Source: Paeniglutamicibacter terrestris
GTDB taxonomy: Bacteria > Actinomycetota > Actinomycetes > Actinomycetales > Micrococcaceae
Direction of reading: 5' to 3'
Length of the DNA: 64,000 nucleotides
Assembly (NCBI RefSeq): GCF_012271785.1
Contig: NZ_JAAWVT010000003.1
Span: forward strand, 354,115-418,114
A program made the translations under genes and the position numbers. Of the stretch, positions 46,563-54,443 are shown one piece after another (position 1 is the first letter of the stretch; every line of letters starts with the position of its first letter). The notes beneath the pieces were generated by a model. It was not told where the DNA came from. It made no database searches and saw nothing but the letters and a program-made list of their open reading frames with translations.

Positions 46563-47170
46563 CGCACACCACGGGCGGTCAGCGCATCTCCAAGTTCATC
46601 GGCGTGTTTAAGTGCGACGATCAGAAAGGGGATCACGAAGGTTTGCGGGTTGTTCCGCGCACCGCGGGCCCGCTGCGCATCTCGTACCTCGGCCGCCCGG
46701 CGTCCGAGCACCGGGATGGTGCTGATGGTTACCGTCAGCAAGAGGGCGCATCGCGCCGCGTCCAGGCCCAACCGTTCCAGGGGGCGCAGCCCGCGCTCAA
46801 TGGCATCCAGCAGCGCGGTCACCCGGGTGGTGAGGGACAGCAGTGCGGCGAGAACGATCGCCGCGGTGACCCGGGCGGTATTGGCCACCGCGGGCTCAGG
46901 ACCCATAAAAATCAGCTGGCTGACCAGGGTGATCACCATGATCCAGCGAAGCGAAAACATCTGGTGTCCCAGCTCCCGGATCCCACGGAGACCCGGTCCC
47001 AGACCGGACACCGTGTAGCCCACGATGGCCACGAGTGCCGCAATGGCGGCCGTGGACCAGTGGGCCGGCAGCAAGGACACGACCAGTACCACCGACAAAA
47101 TCAGCAGCAGCTTTGGACCTGCGGGCATCCGGTGAAGCCAGCCGGTCCCGGGCCGGTACAGCGTCAGCAT
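46559..47170 (-). CDS. bioN: ECF transporter transmembrane subunit BioN
   Basis: A 203-residue EcfT/CbiQ-family protein. It has membrane helices in about 20-115 and two short Ala-Arg-Gly coupling motifs for the ATPase (AQRARGARN and ALTARGVR, near 165 and 200). With BioM and BioY it imports biotin. Its start overlaps the end of bioM by seven bases and its stop overlaps the CHY gene. Confidence 0.92.
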   Translation of the reverse strand: MLTLYRPGTGWLHRMPAGPKLLLILSVVLVVSLLPAHWSTAAIAALVAIVGYTVSGLGPGLRGIRELGHQMFSLRWIMVITLVSQLIFMGPEPAVANTARVTAAIVLAALLSLTTRVTALLDAIERGLRPLERLGLDAARCALLLTVTISTIPVLGRRAAEVRDAQRARGARNNPQTFVIPFLIVALKHADELGDALTARGVR

Positions 47171-47856
47171 GCCAGCACCGCCTCATATTGGGAGATGATC
47201 TCCTCCGGTTCGCCGAGGCCCACCAGCGCTCCGCCGGCAAACAGCACTACTTGTTCGCACCGTGCCGCCAGCGCAAGATCGTGGGTGACAAGCACCAGGC
47301 GGTGTCCGGCGTCCTCTAAGAGGTGTTCGGCGACGCGGCGGGCGTTGCGGGCATCAAGGTACGCGGTTGGTTCATCGGCAATGACCAGTTCCGGGTTGCG
47401 GACCATGGCACCACAGAGCGCGAGCAGCTGTTTCTGGCCACCGGAAAGATCGTGCGAGGGGCGTTGTGCCAGCTCCGTGAGCCCGAAGCGTTCCATGGCT
47501 GCGCCCACCCGTTGGGTCAGCTCCGCCGGTGGGAGGCGGTCAGCGCGCAGCGAGAAGGCCACGTCCTCGGCAACGGTCGGCATGATGATTTGTGCGTCGG
47601 GGTTGCTGAAGACGATCGCGATGCGGCGGCGCAACTCGGCGGCCCGGCGTGCAGGATCTATGCCCATGATGCTCAGTTCACCCGAGGTTCGGTTAATCAA
47701 GCCACCGAGCAGTCGAGCAAAGGTAGATTTACCCGAGCCGTTCTCCCCAATAACCGCAACGGTGCGCGCTTGAAGATCCAGGGACAGATTTTGCAGCACG
47801 TCCACCTCGCCCAGGCGCACCCCGACGTCCTTGAGTCGAATAGCCGGCGCGCTCAT
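47164..47856 (-). CDS. bioM: ECF transporter ATPase BioM
   Basis: A 230-residue ABC ATPase with Walker A GENGSGKST, Q-loop FSNPDAQI, signature LSGGQKQ, Walker B LVIADEPTAYLD and switch His in VTHD. FSNPDAQI with Asn before the Q-loop is typical of ECF ATPases. It powers BioY-dependent biotin import through BioN. The ATG at 47856 overlaps the thiolase stop (ATGA); the frame is open far upstream but is shadowed by the thiolase. Confidence 0.93.
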   Translation of the reverse strand: MSAPAIRLKDVGVRLGEVDVLQNLSLDLQARTVAVIGENGSGKSTFARLLGGLINRTSGELSIMGIDPARRAAELRRRIAIVFSNPDAQIIMPTVAEDVAFSLRADRLPPAELTQRVGAAMERFGLTELAQRPSHDLSGGQKQLLALCGAMVRNPELVIADEPTAYLDARNARRVAEHLLEDAGHRLVLVTHDLALAARCEQVVLFAGGALVGLGEPEEIISQYEAVLAC

Positions 47857-48977
47857 CGAACCACCTCCACGACGACGGCGATCCCCATGCCGCCACCGAT
47901 TGATGCAGCTGCCACTCCAAAGGTCCCGGCCGGGGCACCGGAGCGCACGAGCCGGCTGAAGAGTCGGACCACCGCGATGGCTCCACTGGCGCCCCACGGA
48001 TGACCGAGTGCCAGAGCACCGCCATCGGCAGATAGTCGCGGGTCATCGTCCTTGAGTCCGAGCCGATCGAGCACCGCCAGGCTCTGGGCGGCGAAGGCCT
48101 CCACAATTTCGAACGCAGCGATCTCCTTCATCTCCAAACCTGCCGAGTCGAGGGCGGCCTGGATGGCTCCGGCGGCGCCGATGCCAGGTAGGGCCGGATC
48201 GCAGCCCGTCACTGCCGAGGCTCTCAGGCCAAGCCCGGGTCCGGAACCGGGCCCGGCTAGCACCAGGGCTGCCGCGCCATCTCCGATGCGTGTTGCCGTG
48301 CCGGCGGTGAGGGTGCCACCGGGAAAAAGTGGTGGCAGGCGGGTGAGTAGTCGTTCCGCGCCGCCGATCGCGTCATCATGCTCCAGCCCGCCCAGCGGAA
48401 CCAGCTCGGCGGTGAAGCGCCCGGCCGTCAGTGCCGCCCGGGCGCGGGCATGACTGCGGGCCGCGTGCTCATCCTGACGGGAGCGCGACAGCTGATCGTG
48501 CACCGCTAAGTCCTCGGCGGCCCGGGTCATTTCCGGGTCGATGAAGCCGGCAGGGGCAAAGGGTGCCTTGTCGTAGCCTTTGCCGTTGATCGAACGCACC
48601 GGTGCCGTGGAGGCACTCTCAACACCTCCGGCGATGCGCATCCGCGGATCGCCGGCGCGGATCGCTGCCGCGGCATCAAGTAGTGCGGCGAGCCCGCTAC
48701 CGCACTGTCGATCCACCGTGGCACCGGGCACCTCGTGGCCAAGTCCGGCCGCCAGCGCTGAGACACGCCCGGGGTTTCCACCCGGGCCCATGCAGTTGCC
48801 CAGGATCACATCGGCCACGTTGATCGGAGCACCGTGCGTAACTTCGGCATCGTTCAGGGCAGCCCGGATCACCGGCGCGGCGAGTTCCTCCACCCGCAAG
48901 TGGGCCAGGGCGCGGCCGCGGGTACCAATCGGCGTTCTTCGGGCGGCGATGATCACCGGATCATTATTAGCGGCCAA
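47853..48977 (-). CDS. Thiolase-fold protein with altered active site (YhfS-like)
   Basis: A 374-residue thiolase. The acyl-accepting Cys92 is in VDRQCGSGL and the catalytic His326 in GHPWGASGA. The second catalytic Cys of the CIGGG motif is Ser359 (ASIGGGMG), and the Asn of NEAF is Val292 (VEAFAAQ). In standard thiolases these two positions activate and hold the second acyl-CoA, so normal Claisen condensation should be impaired. The start is TTG 48977 with GGGGAGG, overlapping the ligase by 11 bases. The order bioY, acyl ligase, thiolase recalls the BirA-controlled yhfUTS genes of B. subtilis. A role in biotin-precursor or biotin side-chain metabolism is inferred. Confidence 0.87.
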   Translation of the reverse strand: MAANNDPVIIAARRTPIGTRGRALAHLRVEELAAPVIRAALNDAEVTHGAPINVADVILGNCMGPGGNPGRVSALAAGLGHEVPGATVDRQCGSGLAALLDAAAAIRAGDPRMRIAGGVESASTAPVRSINGKGYDKAPFAPAGFIDPEMTRAAEDLAVHDQLSRSRQDEHAARSHARARAALTAGRFTAELVPLGGLEHDDAIGGAERLLTRLPPLFPGGTLTAGTATRIGDGAAALVLAGPGSGPGLGLRASAVTGCDPALPGIGAAGAIQAALDSAGLEMKEIAAFEIVEAFAAQSLAVLDRLGLKDDDPRLSADGGALALGHPWGASGAIAVVRLFSRLVRSGAPAGTFGVAAASIGGGMGIAVVVEVVR

Positions 48978-50052
48978 GAGGCTGCACCTCCCCGCCCAGT
49001 ACCAAACGCAGGGCTTCGACCCGCGCGGGTTTGCCCGACGCGGTGCGTGGAATCTTCCCGCTGAACCAACGCCGCGGTCGGTGAGCTGGCAGTAGCTGGG
49101 CGTGGCTGATATCTGGCACCGTTGCCTGCACATCGTCTTCGAGCTCCAGCAGGGCGGAGACCAAAGAACCAATGCGCTCCCGCGGAAATCCGAACACCAG
49201 CGCGTCGCGAACCACCGGGATTAAGCGCAGTGCGGCCTCGACTTCCTCGGGAACGATCGTGGCCGAGGCACTGAGAATCGCGTCATCGGCCCGGCCCAGT
49301 AGGCGCAGGTAACCATCATTGAGTTCGGCGCGGTCACCGACGGTGGCCCAGTCTCCGTCGCGGCGCAGGGGACCGGTGGCACCGGCATATCCGGAGGCGA
49401 TGAAGGGTGAGCGCACCCATAGCTCGCCGTCGCGGATCTCCAGCTCGGCACCCGGGAAGGCGCGCAACCCGTCACCGGTATCGCACGCCACAAAGGACAG
49501 TTCTGCCGCACCGTAGTAGGCGGTGACGCGGATCCCCGCGGCTTCGGCGCGCTGGCGTAGCGCAGGATCCAGGTGGGAACCGCCGATCAAAGCCGTACGC
49601 AATCGTGGTGAAACACCCGCGTCCAGCATGGCGCGCAATGACTGCGGGGTGCCGTGCAGGGCGTCGGCATTCACGGTGCTGCCCAGCAGTGGCTTCGGGC
49701 CACCGGAGAGGGCATGGGCGAGTGAAAACAGGGTGAGTGAGGATGCCGGCGGGACCGGGAGAGCCACCTGGGTCTCCGGCCCGGCATCCAAGAATTCGCT
49801 GGCGGCTGCGAAGGAGTCTGCCCACGATGCGGCGCTGCGCAGCACGATCCGCGGCGCCCCACTGCTTCCGGAGGTCAGTGTCGCCCAAGCGGTTGCCTCG
49901 GGCACCTGGGCAGAACGCGCTTTCGCGGTAATGGCGTCCCAATCGCTGGTGCTCCACCGGCGGTCACCGACCAGGGGGATATCGCCGGCTGCGCGGATCT
50001 GCCCGAGGCGCTGCGGCAGATCGGGTTCGGCACCGTTGAGGGGAATGATCAT
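48967..50052 (-). CDS. Short acyl-CoA ligase (AMP-binding enzyme, YhfT-like)
   Basis: A 361-residue ANL-superfamily enzyme. Motifs are P-loop TSGSSGAPRIV, A5 YYGAAE, A7 VGDRAEL, hinge LLGRADDAIL and the C-terminal Lys in PRTASGK. Although about 130-180 residues shorter than usual, all core motifs are present; the missing part is N-terminal. It would adenylate a carboxylate and form a CoA thioester. Related operons suggest pimelate-like acids or biotin analogues as substrates, but nothing in the sequence proves it. The ATG overlaps the bioY stop (TAATG). Confidence 0.87.
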   Translation of the reverse strand: MIIPLNGAEPDLPQRLGQIRAAGDIPLVGDRRWSTSDWDAITAKARSAQVPEATAWATLTSGSSGAPRIVLRSAASWADSFAAASEFLDAGPETQVALPVPPASSLTLFSLAHALSGGPKPLLGSTVNADALHGTPQSLRAMLDAGVSPRLRTALIGGSHLDPALRQRAEAAGIRVTAYYGAAELSFVACDTGDGLRAFPGAELEIRDGELWVRSPFIASGYAGATGPLRRDGDWATVGDRAELNDGYLRLLGRADDAILSASATIVPEEVEAALRLIPVVRDALVFGFPRERIGSLVSALLELEDDVQATVPDISHAQLLPAHRPRRWFSGKIPRTASGKPARVEALRLVLGGEVQPLGR

Positions 50053-50678
50053 TAGACCCGCTCCAAGCCCCGGCTTGGCGTGGCCGCCCATACGCGGGCG
50101 AAGGCTCGAGGATACGCCCGGAGAAGAGTTGTTACGATGAACGTCGCGGTGACGACCTTGATCAGATCACCGGGCAGGAAGGCCGAGCTCATCAGGAGGG
50201 TCTGGCCGATCGGCAGTCCGGTGATCATGCTCTGTACCGGGACCCCCACGGCGTAGATGACCGGGATTCCCCCGACGAAAATGCCGAGCGCGGTCCGCCA
50301 AACCACCGGCTTGCGCCCTGCGGCATGCACGATCAGACCGATCACTAACGCGCCAAGAACCCAGCCGATGAGGTATCCGGCCGATGGGCCGAAGAACACG
50401 CCGATGCCACCGCGTCCGCCGGCCAGCAGGGGAAGGCCAATCGCTACCAGTGCCAGCAGCACCATCATCGACAGTGCGCCCAACCATGGACCCAGAATAG
50501 CTCCGGCGAGCATCACGCCGAGCGTTTGGACGGTGATCGGAACGCCGCCCGCGAGGGTGAATCCGCCGGGCAGGCCAAGGACGGCAACGATCGCGGCGAA
50601 GACAGCGACCCGGGCCAGGCCCTTGGCATCGAGTCGTCGTCGGTCTTGACGATTTGGCAGGGGTTCTGGATGGGCCAT
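50052..50678 (-). CDS. bioY: Biotin transporter substrate-binding subunit BioY
   Basis: A 208-residue S-component with six helices. The BioY signature is GGVPITVQTLGVMLAGAILG, followed by GRGGIGVFFGPSAGYLIGW and a C-terminal FLPGDLIKVVTATFI. It binds biotin and is energised by BioM/BioN. An AAGGAA site lies before the ATG. It is the first gene of a six-gene overlapping operon and has TGAAC-type palindromes 27-70 bases upstream. Confidence 0.96.
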   Translation of the reverse strand: MAHPEPLPNRQDRRRLDAKGLARVAVFAAIVAVLGLPGGFTLAGGVPITVQTLGVMLAGAILGPWLGALSMMVLLALVAIGLPLLAGGRGGIGVFFGPSAGYLIGWVLGALVIGLIVHAAGRKPVVWRTALGIFVGGIPVIYAVGVPVQSMITGLPIGQTLLMSSAFLPGDLIKVVTATFIVTTLLRAYPRAFARVWAATPSRGLERV

Positions 50679-51301
50679 GGGAAGATTCCTTTTGATTCAT
50701 AATGGTGAACGGGGCCAGCTTGAACAGTGCTCAATTGAACGCCGTTCAGGAGGTTGGTGTTTATTATAGTGATGCCGCGGCAAAAGAAACAACAACCGTG
50801 GTCATACTTCGGCGGGGGGTGTCCCGGCGCCGGCGAAGCTGGTCGCATCACCTCAAGTCAAAATCGCTATGGTGCATGTCGTTGAAGTCGTACGTCATCT
50901 ATTCGTCGTTGTTCGGATCCGTCACAAACACGGATCGTGTGTTCTCTAGTTCTTGCGGTCGCAGGCTGAGGCGGTCTGGATTGTCCCCAGAGGGATTAAT
51001 AACGGCGGACAGCTTTTGAGTGGGGGAGAGTTGGCAACTTTGGGCCCTGAAGCAAGAGGCAGATGAATGACCGATTGCGGCTTCCGAAAGATAGGGGAGA
51101 GGTGCGACATCAGGAGATTTCTGGCCCAAAGTCTGTTGCTGGGGACGTGTTGTAGGGCTGCGTTGCTGGGTCCGCGGCAGAGAATATCTTGGCCTTGATG
51201 GACTCTAGCCGCGCGCAGCCCGAGTCTTCCGCACCTACTCCGTCCGCCGTAGAATCGGCCATGGACAGGCTAGATCCAACTAATTCTTGGAGGCTGTAAT
51301 C
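50679..51301. other. Control region of the biotin operon and gene-free stretch
   Basis: The first 70 bases hold three TGAAC-type elements (listed). A short C-rich run follows. No coding frame in the remaining 500 bases is convincing. Confidence 0.5.
50705..50748 (-). promoter_or_regulatory. BioQ-like operator cluster upstream of bioY
   Basis: A perfect palindrome TGAACGCCGTTCA (50736-50748), a one-mismatch copy TGAACAGTGCTCA (50721-50733) and a half site TGAACGGGGCCAG (50705-50717) are spaced 15-16 bases apart. TGAAC-N3-GTTCA is the type of site recognised by the TetR-family biotin regulator BioQ of corynebacteria and mycobacteria. No bioQ gene lies in the window. Confidence 0.75.
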
Positions 51302-51745
51302 ATGACGCGCATCATTCGGTTTGACCACGTTGGTGTAACAGTTCGAGACCTCGATAAGGTAACAGCATTTTTTGTCGAACTCGGGCTGGAAATTGATGGA
51401 AGAACGTTTGTGGAGGGCGATTTCATCGACACCGTCATAGCGATCCCCAATTCTCGAACGGAAATCGTCATGTTGCGAACGCCCGGTGGTGATAGCGCCG
51501 TGGAGCTTTCAAGTTTCGTTCGACCGGATCCCGAACCAGGGTCACCCGATGCCATGGCCAATGAGTTGGGGCTGCGAAGCTTGTCGTTCGAAGTAGATGA
51601 TCTTCAAGCGCAGGTCGATCGGATGGCCGCTCAGAGTTACGGGCTGGTCGGTGGCATTGGCGAGTATGAAGGTAGCTGGCGCATGGCCTACGTGCGCGGG
51701 CCGGAGGGCATTCTCGTGGCCCTGGCCGAGCGGCTGACCGCTTAG
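51302..51745 (+). CDS. Glyoxalase/VOC-family protein
   Basis: A 147-residue protein with two beta-alpha-beta-beta-beta units of the vicinal oxygen chelate fold (RFDHVGVTVRDLDKVTAFF, TEIVMLRTPGG, LRSLSFEVDDLQAQVDRM, YVRGPEGILVALAE). His of FDHVGV and the late Glu are candidate metal ligands. Substrates range from methylglyoxal adducts to antibiotics and cannot be told. The ATG at 51302 has GGAGG upstream. Confidence 0.88.
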   Translation: MTRIIRFDHVGVTVRDLDKVTAFFVELGLEIDGRTFVEGDFIDTVIAIPNSRTEIVMLRTPGGDSAVELSSFVRPDPEPGSPDAMANELGLRSLSFEVDDLQAQVDRMAAQSYGLVGGIGEYEGSWRMAYVRGPEGILVALAERLTA

Positions 51746-51784
51746 CTGGTCCACAACGGTGGGACGACTCCCGGAATTCCACCC

Positions 51785-52582
51785 TTAGCGAGTCAGTTTC
51801 TTCAATCCTTTTCTCGGAGGCACACGTACCGGCTCCGGCCAGCGCGGACTGAGGGTATCACCCAGCGTGGTACCCCGGAGCTTACGGCCGAAGAGGGGTA
51901 GAACCCACTCGGTGACCCACACTCGATGTTCTTTCGCTCGTTGTCGAACGCTGAGCTCGGCCGACCGTTTGTTCTTGTGTGTGATGCCGTGCGGAACCTC
52001 AAGAACATCTAGAACCCTCGCTGCCAAGTATTTGTGCCCCACCTTGGACATATGCAACCGATCGGGTCCCCACATACGAGATGTGGCATAGGCGCTGAAG
52101 TTCGCGTAGTCCACGAGGATCGCACCGTATTTGGCAGCGATGAGCCGAACCCCGTCGTTGTAGGCATGGTTCTTACGGCGTAATGGTCCCAAAATCGGCG
52201 AGACTTCAACGTCGTACCCGGTAAAAAGCACCAATGTTGCGCCAGTCTCCGCCAGACGCTCAACCATAAATTCATACTCGGCCAAAATATCGGCAATTTT
52301 GGTTCCGAAATCCATGACGTCATTGCCGCCGGCATACAGCGTGATGAGTGTTGGCTCCATCTTGATGGCGGGTTCCAGCTGCTCCGCAATGATGTGCCGG
52401 AGGCGCTTGCTGCGGATGGCCAGGTTCGCGTATTCCCAGCCCGGGCTATCGCTAGCGAGTGCTTCGGCAACTCTGTCAGCCCAGCCGCGAACACCATTGG
52501 GGCGGCGCTTGCTGAAATCCCCGACCCCCTCCGTAAAGGAGTCACCCAGGGCAACGTAGCGGCCCGGTCCTTGATCCATCAT
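51785..52582 (-). CDS. SGNH/GDSL-type hydrolase (paralogue)
   Basis: A 265-residue SGNH hydrolase. The nucleophile motif is YVALGDSFTEG at the very N-terminus, with GGND (LYAGGNDVMDFG) and the catalytic Asp/His in PDRLHMSKVGHKYLA. It shares its whole layout, including RGWADRVAE and VLEVPHG, with the enzyme at 17693-18562. No signal peptide is seen. A basic C-terminal tail (RKGLKKLTR) follows the domain. The substrate is unknown; relatives are esterases and lipases. Confidence 0.9.
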   Translation of the reverse strand: MMDQGPGRYVALGDSFTEGVGDFSKRRPNGVRGWADRVAEALASDSPGWEYANLAIRSKRLRHIIAEQLEPAIKMEPTLITLYAGGNDVMDFGTKIADILAEYEFMVERLAETGATLVLFTGYDVEVSPILGPLRRKNHAYNDGVRLIAAKYGAILVDYANFSAYATSRMWGPDRLHMSKVGHKYLAARVLDVLEVPHGITHKNKRSAELSVRQRAKEHRVWVTEWVLPLFGRKLRGTTLGDTLSPRWPEPVRVPPRKGLKKLTR

Positions 52583-52848
52583 GCGAAGCTAAACGGTTGT
52601 TCGTGGAGGAGCCAAGCATCGGCGTGGCGCTAGAGCCGCAATAGACCTCGGGCCGAACGATATATGCGTTTTGTTGGTGGGACTGGACCGCTGTGTCCCA
52701 ACGTTCGGCCACGGCGTATCAGCCTCGATCGGCTTCGACTGAAGGATCCGTGTGGAATTCGCATAGCGACCGTCAACCGGATAACGCTCTGGCCTCAGTG
52801 TGGACACCGACATGGAGCGGCGGTGACGTACACCAATTTTTGAAGTGA

Positions 52849-53994
52849 TCATTTGCTGGCTCGGAGTGTGGCCGGAACCCGAGGATGTTCGGTGATGGCC
52901 TGAGCGTAGATGCCCATCAGCTGCTCGCATACAACATGCCAGCTGCGACCCTGGACTTGTTGGAATGCAGCAGTAGCAAAGGCCGCACGTTTGGCGTCGT
53001 CACCAATTAGGTCCATCACGTATTCACGCAATTGAGTCAGGTCGCCCGGTTCATAGAGCCATCCAGTCCGGGAAGAATCCACTAGATCCACGGGGCCTCC
53101 GCGACCGGTTGCTACAACTGGGACCCCCGAGGCCATGGCTTCCTGGATGGTCTGGCAAAAGGTTTCGAGTTCGCCCGGATGCACAAACAGATCAAAGGAG
53201 GCAATGGCGTTGGCCAGTTCATCCCCGCCCAAGAAGCCTGCGAAATAGGCCTCCGGAAGAAGCGATTCGAGCACCTCACGCTGCGGTCCATCACCGACGA
53301 TGACTAGCCGGGTATTGGGGATCGCGGCTAATGCTGCAAGATCCTCCACCTGCTTTTCGAGGGCAAGGCGGCCCACGTATCCAATGATTTTCTGCCCTTG
53401 CGGGGCAACCATCTGACGGAATTCGGCGCTACGTTTCTCCGGATGGAATCGTTCGATATCTACACCGCGGCGCCATAATTCCATTCGCGGGATGCCATGA
53501 GCCTCGAGTTTTTGAAATGAGTCGCTTGAGGGAACAAGAGTTGTTGTCGCCGCACAGTGGATCCGTTTCACACGCTGCCAGGCCCAATTTTCCAGAAATG
53601 GCATGCCGTATCTGGCCGCATACCCGGGAATGTCGGTTTGGTAGACCGCTACCGAGGGAATACCCAAGGCCGCTGCGGCGCGGACTGCACGCCAACCCAG
53701 GACAAAGGGTGACGCCAAGTGGACAACGTCGGGATTGAATTCAGCTAGCAGGGCCTTTACTCTCACCACCCCGCCCATGGCTACCCGGATATTCCGGTAA
53801 CCGGCAAGGGGAATGGCCGGTAGTCGTCGGATAACGGCACCTTCCAGTGTAGGAGGCGCATTTTCCAGTGTTGATGGAGCGATGACCAAGACTTGGTCAC
53901 CGCGCGCATCCAGATGCTGCAAGATTTTCAGCAGCGAATGGGTAACCCCATTCATCTCGGGAAAGAACGATTCAGCAACTATGGCAACTTTCAC
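52849..53994 (-). CDS. Family 4 glycosyltransferase, MgtA-type alpha-mannosyltransferase
   Basis: A 381-residue GT-B enzyme with acceptor-domain start VAIVAESFFPEMNGVTHSLL, ASPFVLGWRAVRAA and the donor motif HPGELETFCQTIQEAMASG, with E-x7-E near residue 285. It is close to the GDP-mannose-dependent alpha-mannosyltransferases (MgtA) that build lipomannan-like glycolipids in corynebacteria and Micrococcus relatives. It likely acts at the cytosolic membrane face on a glucuronosyl or glucosyl diacylglycerol acceptor. The specific acceptor is inferred. Confidence 0.9.
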   Translation of the reverse strand: MKVAIVAESFFPEMNGVTHSLLKILQHLDARGDQVLVIAPSTLENAPPTLEGAVIRRLPAIPLAGYRNIRVAMGGVVRVKALLAEFNPDVVHLASPFVLGWRAVRAAAALGIPSVAVYQTDIPGYAARYGMPFLENWAWQRVKRIHCAATTTLVPSSDSFQKLEAHGIPRMELWRRGVDIERFHPEKRSAEFRQMVAPQGQKIIGYVGRLALEKQVEDLAALAAIPNTRLVIVGDGPQREVLESLLPEAYFAGFLGGDELANAIASFDLFVHPGELETFCQTIQEAMASGVPVVATGRGGPVDLVDSSRTGWLYEPGDLTQLREYVMDLIGDDAKRAAFATAAFQQVQGRSWHVVCEQLMGIYAQAITEHPRVPATLRASK

Positions 53995-54140
53995 GCCTCA
54001 ACCATCACCCTTGCAGGTTGCCACCGTGCGCAGCTACTGGAACGTGACGGTGAAGAGTGGGTGAACGACTTTGTCGTGAGCTCTTTTTGGGCTGAACAAC
54101 CCCCGATTAGTTCTATTAAAGTGGAGAGCCCGGGCGAGTT

Positions 54141-54293
54141 TTACGCCAGAGAGAAAATCCTCTGTAGTGATGCTTCCGGCTCCGGGTCGAATATGGTCGC
54201 TAACACACCAGACGTGAGCACCAACACGACCGAAATAAAAAGTACAAACACCACACCCGCAATGAGCATGAGCTTCTGATCATCATTCATCAT
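54141..54293 (-). CDS. Possible 50-residue single-helix membrane peptide
   Basis: From the ATG at 54293 a 50-codon frame encodes a short polar start (MMNDDQKL), one strong membrane helix (MLIAGVVFVLFISVVLVL) and an acidic-to-basic tail ending IFSLA. No clear ribosome site is seen (a weak GATACC only), but an isolated ideal transmembrane segment is uncommon by chance. No family recognised. Confidence 0.4.
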   Translation of the reverse strand: MMNDDQKLMLIAGVVFVLFISVVLVLTSGVLATIFDPEPEASLQRIFSLA

Positions 54294-54443
54294 TTAAAGG
54301 TATCGCGGGTGAGGCTTCGCTCCGGAATTCCTGAAGCGTTTCGCTCGGCCTCGCCATAATCACACTCTGCGAAGGTCTATTCGACGATGGACAGGTGCCC
54401 GGAGATACCCATCGAGGCAAGGGCCCGCACCTAAGCTGGAGTG

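Noticed and set aside
48580..49095. 171-codon plus-strand frame opposite the thiolase and ligase
   Set aside because: Ala- and Arg-rich complement of two overlapping, well-supported genes.
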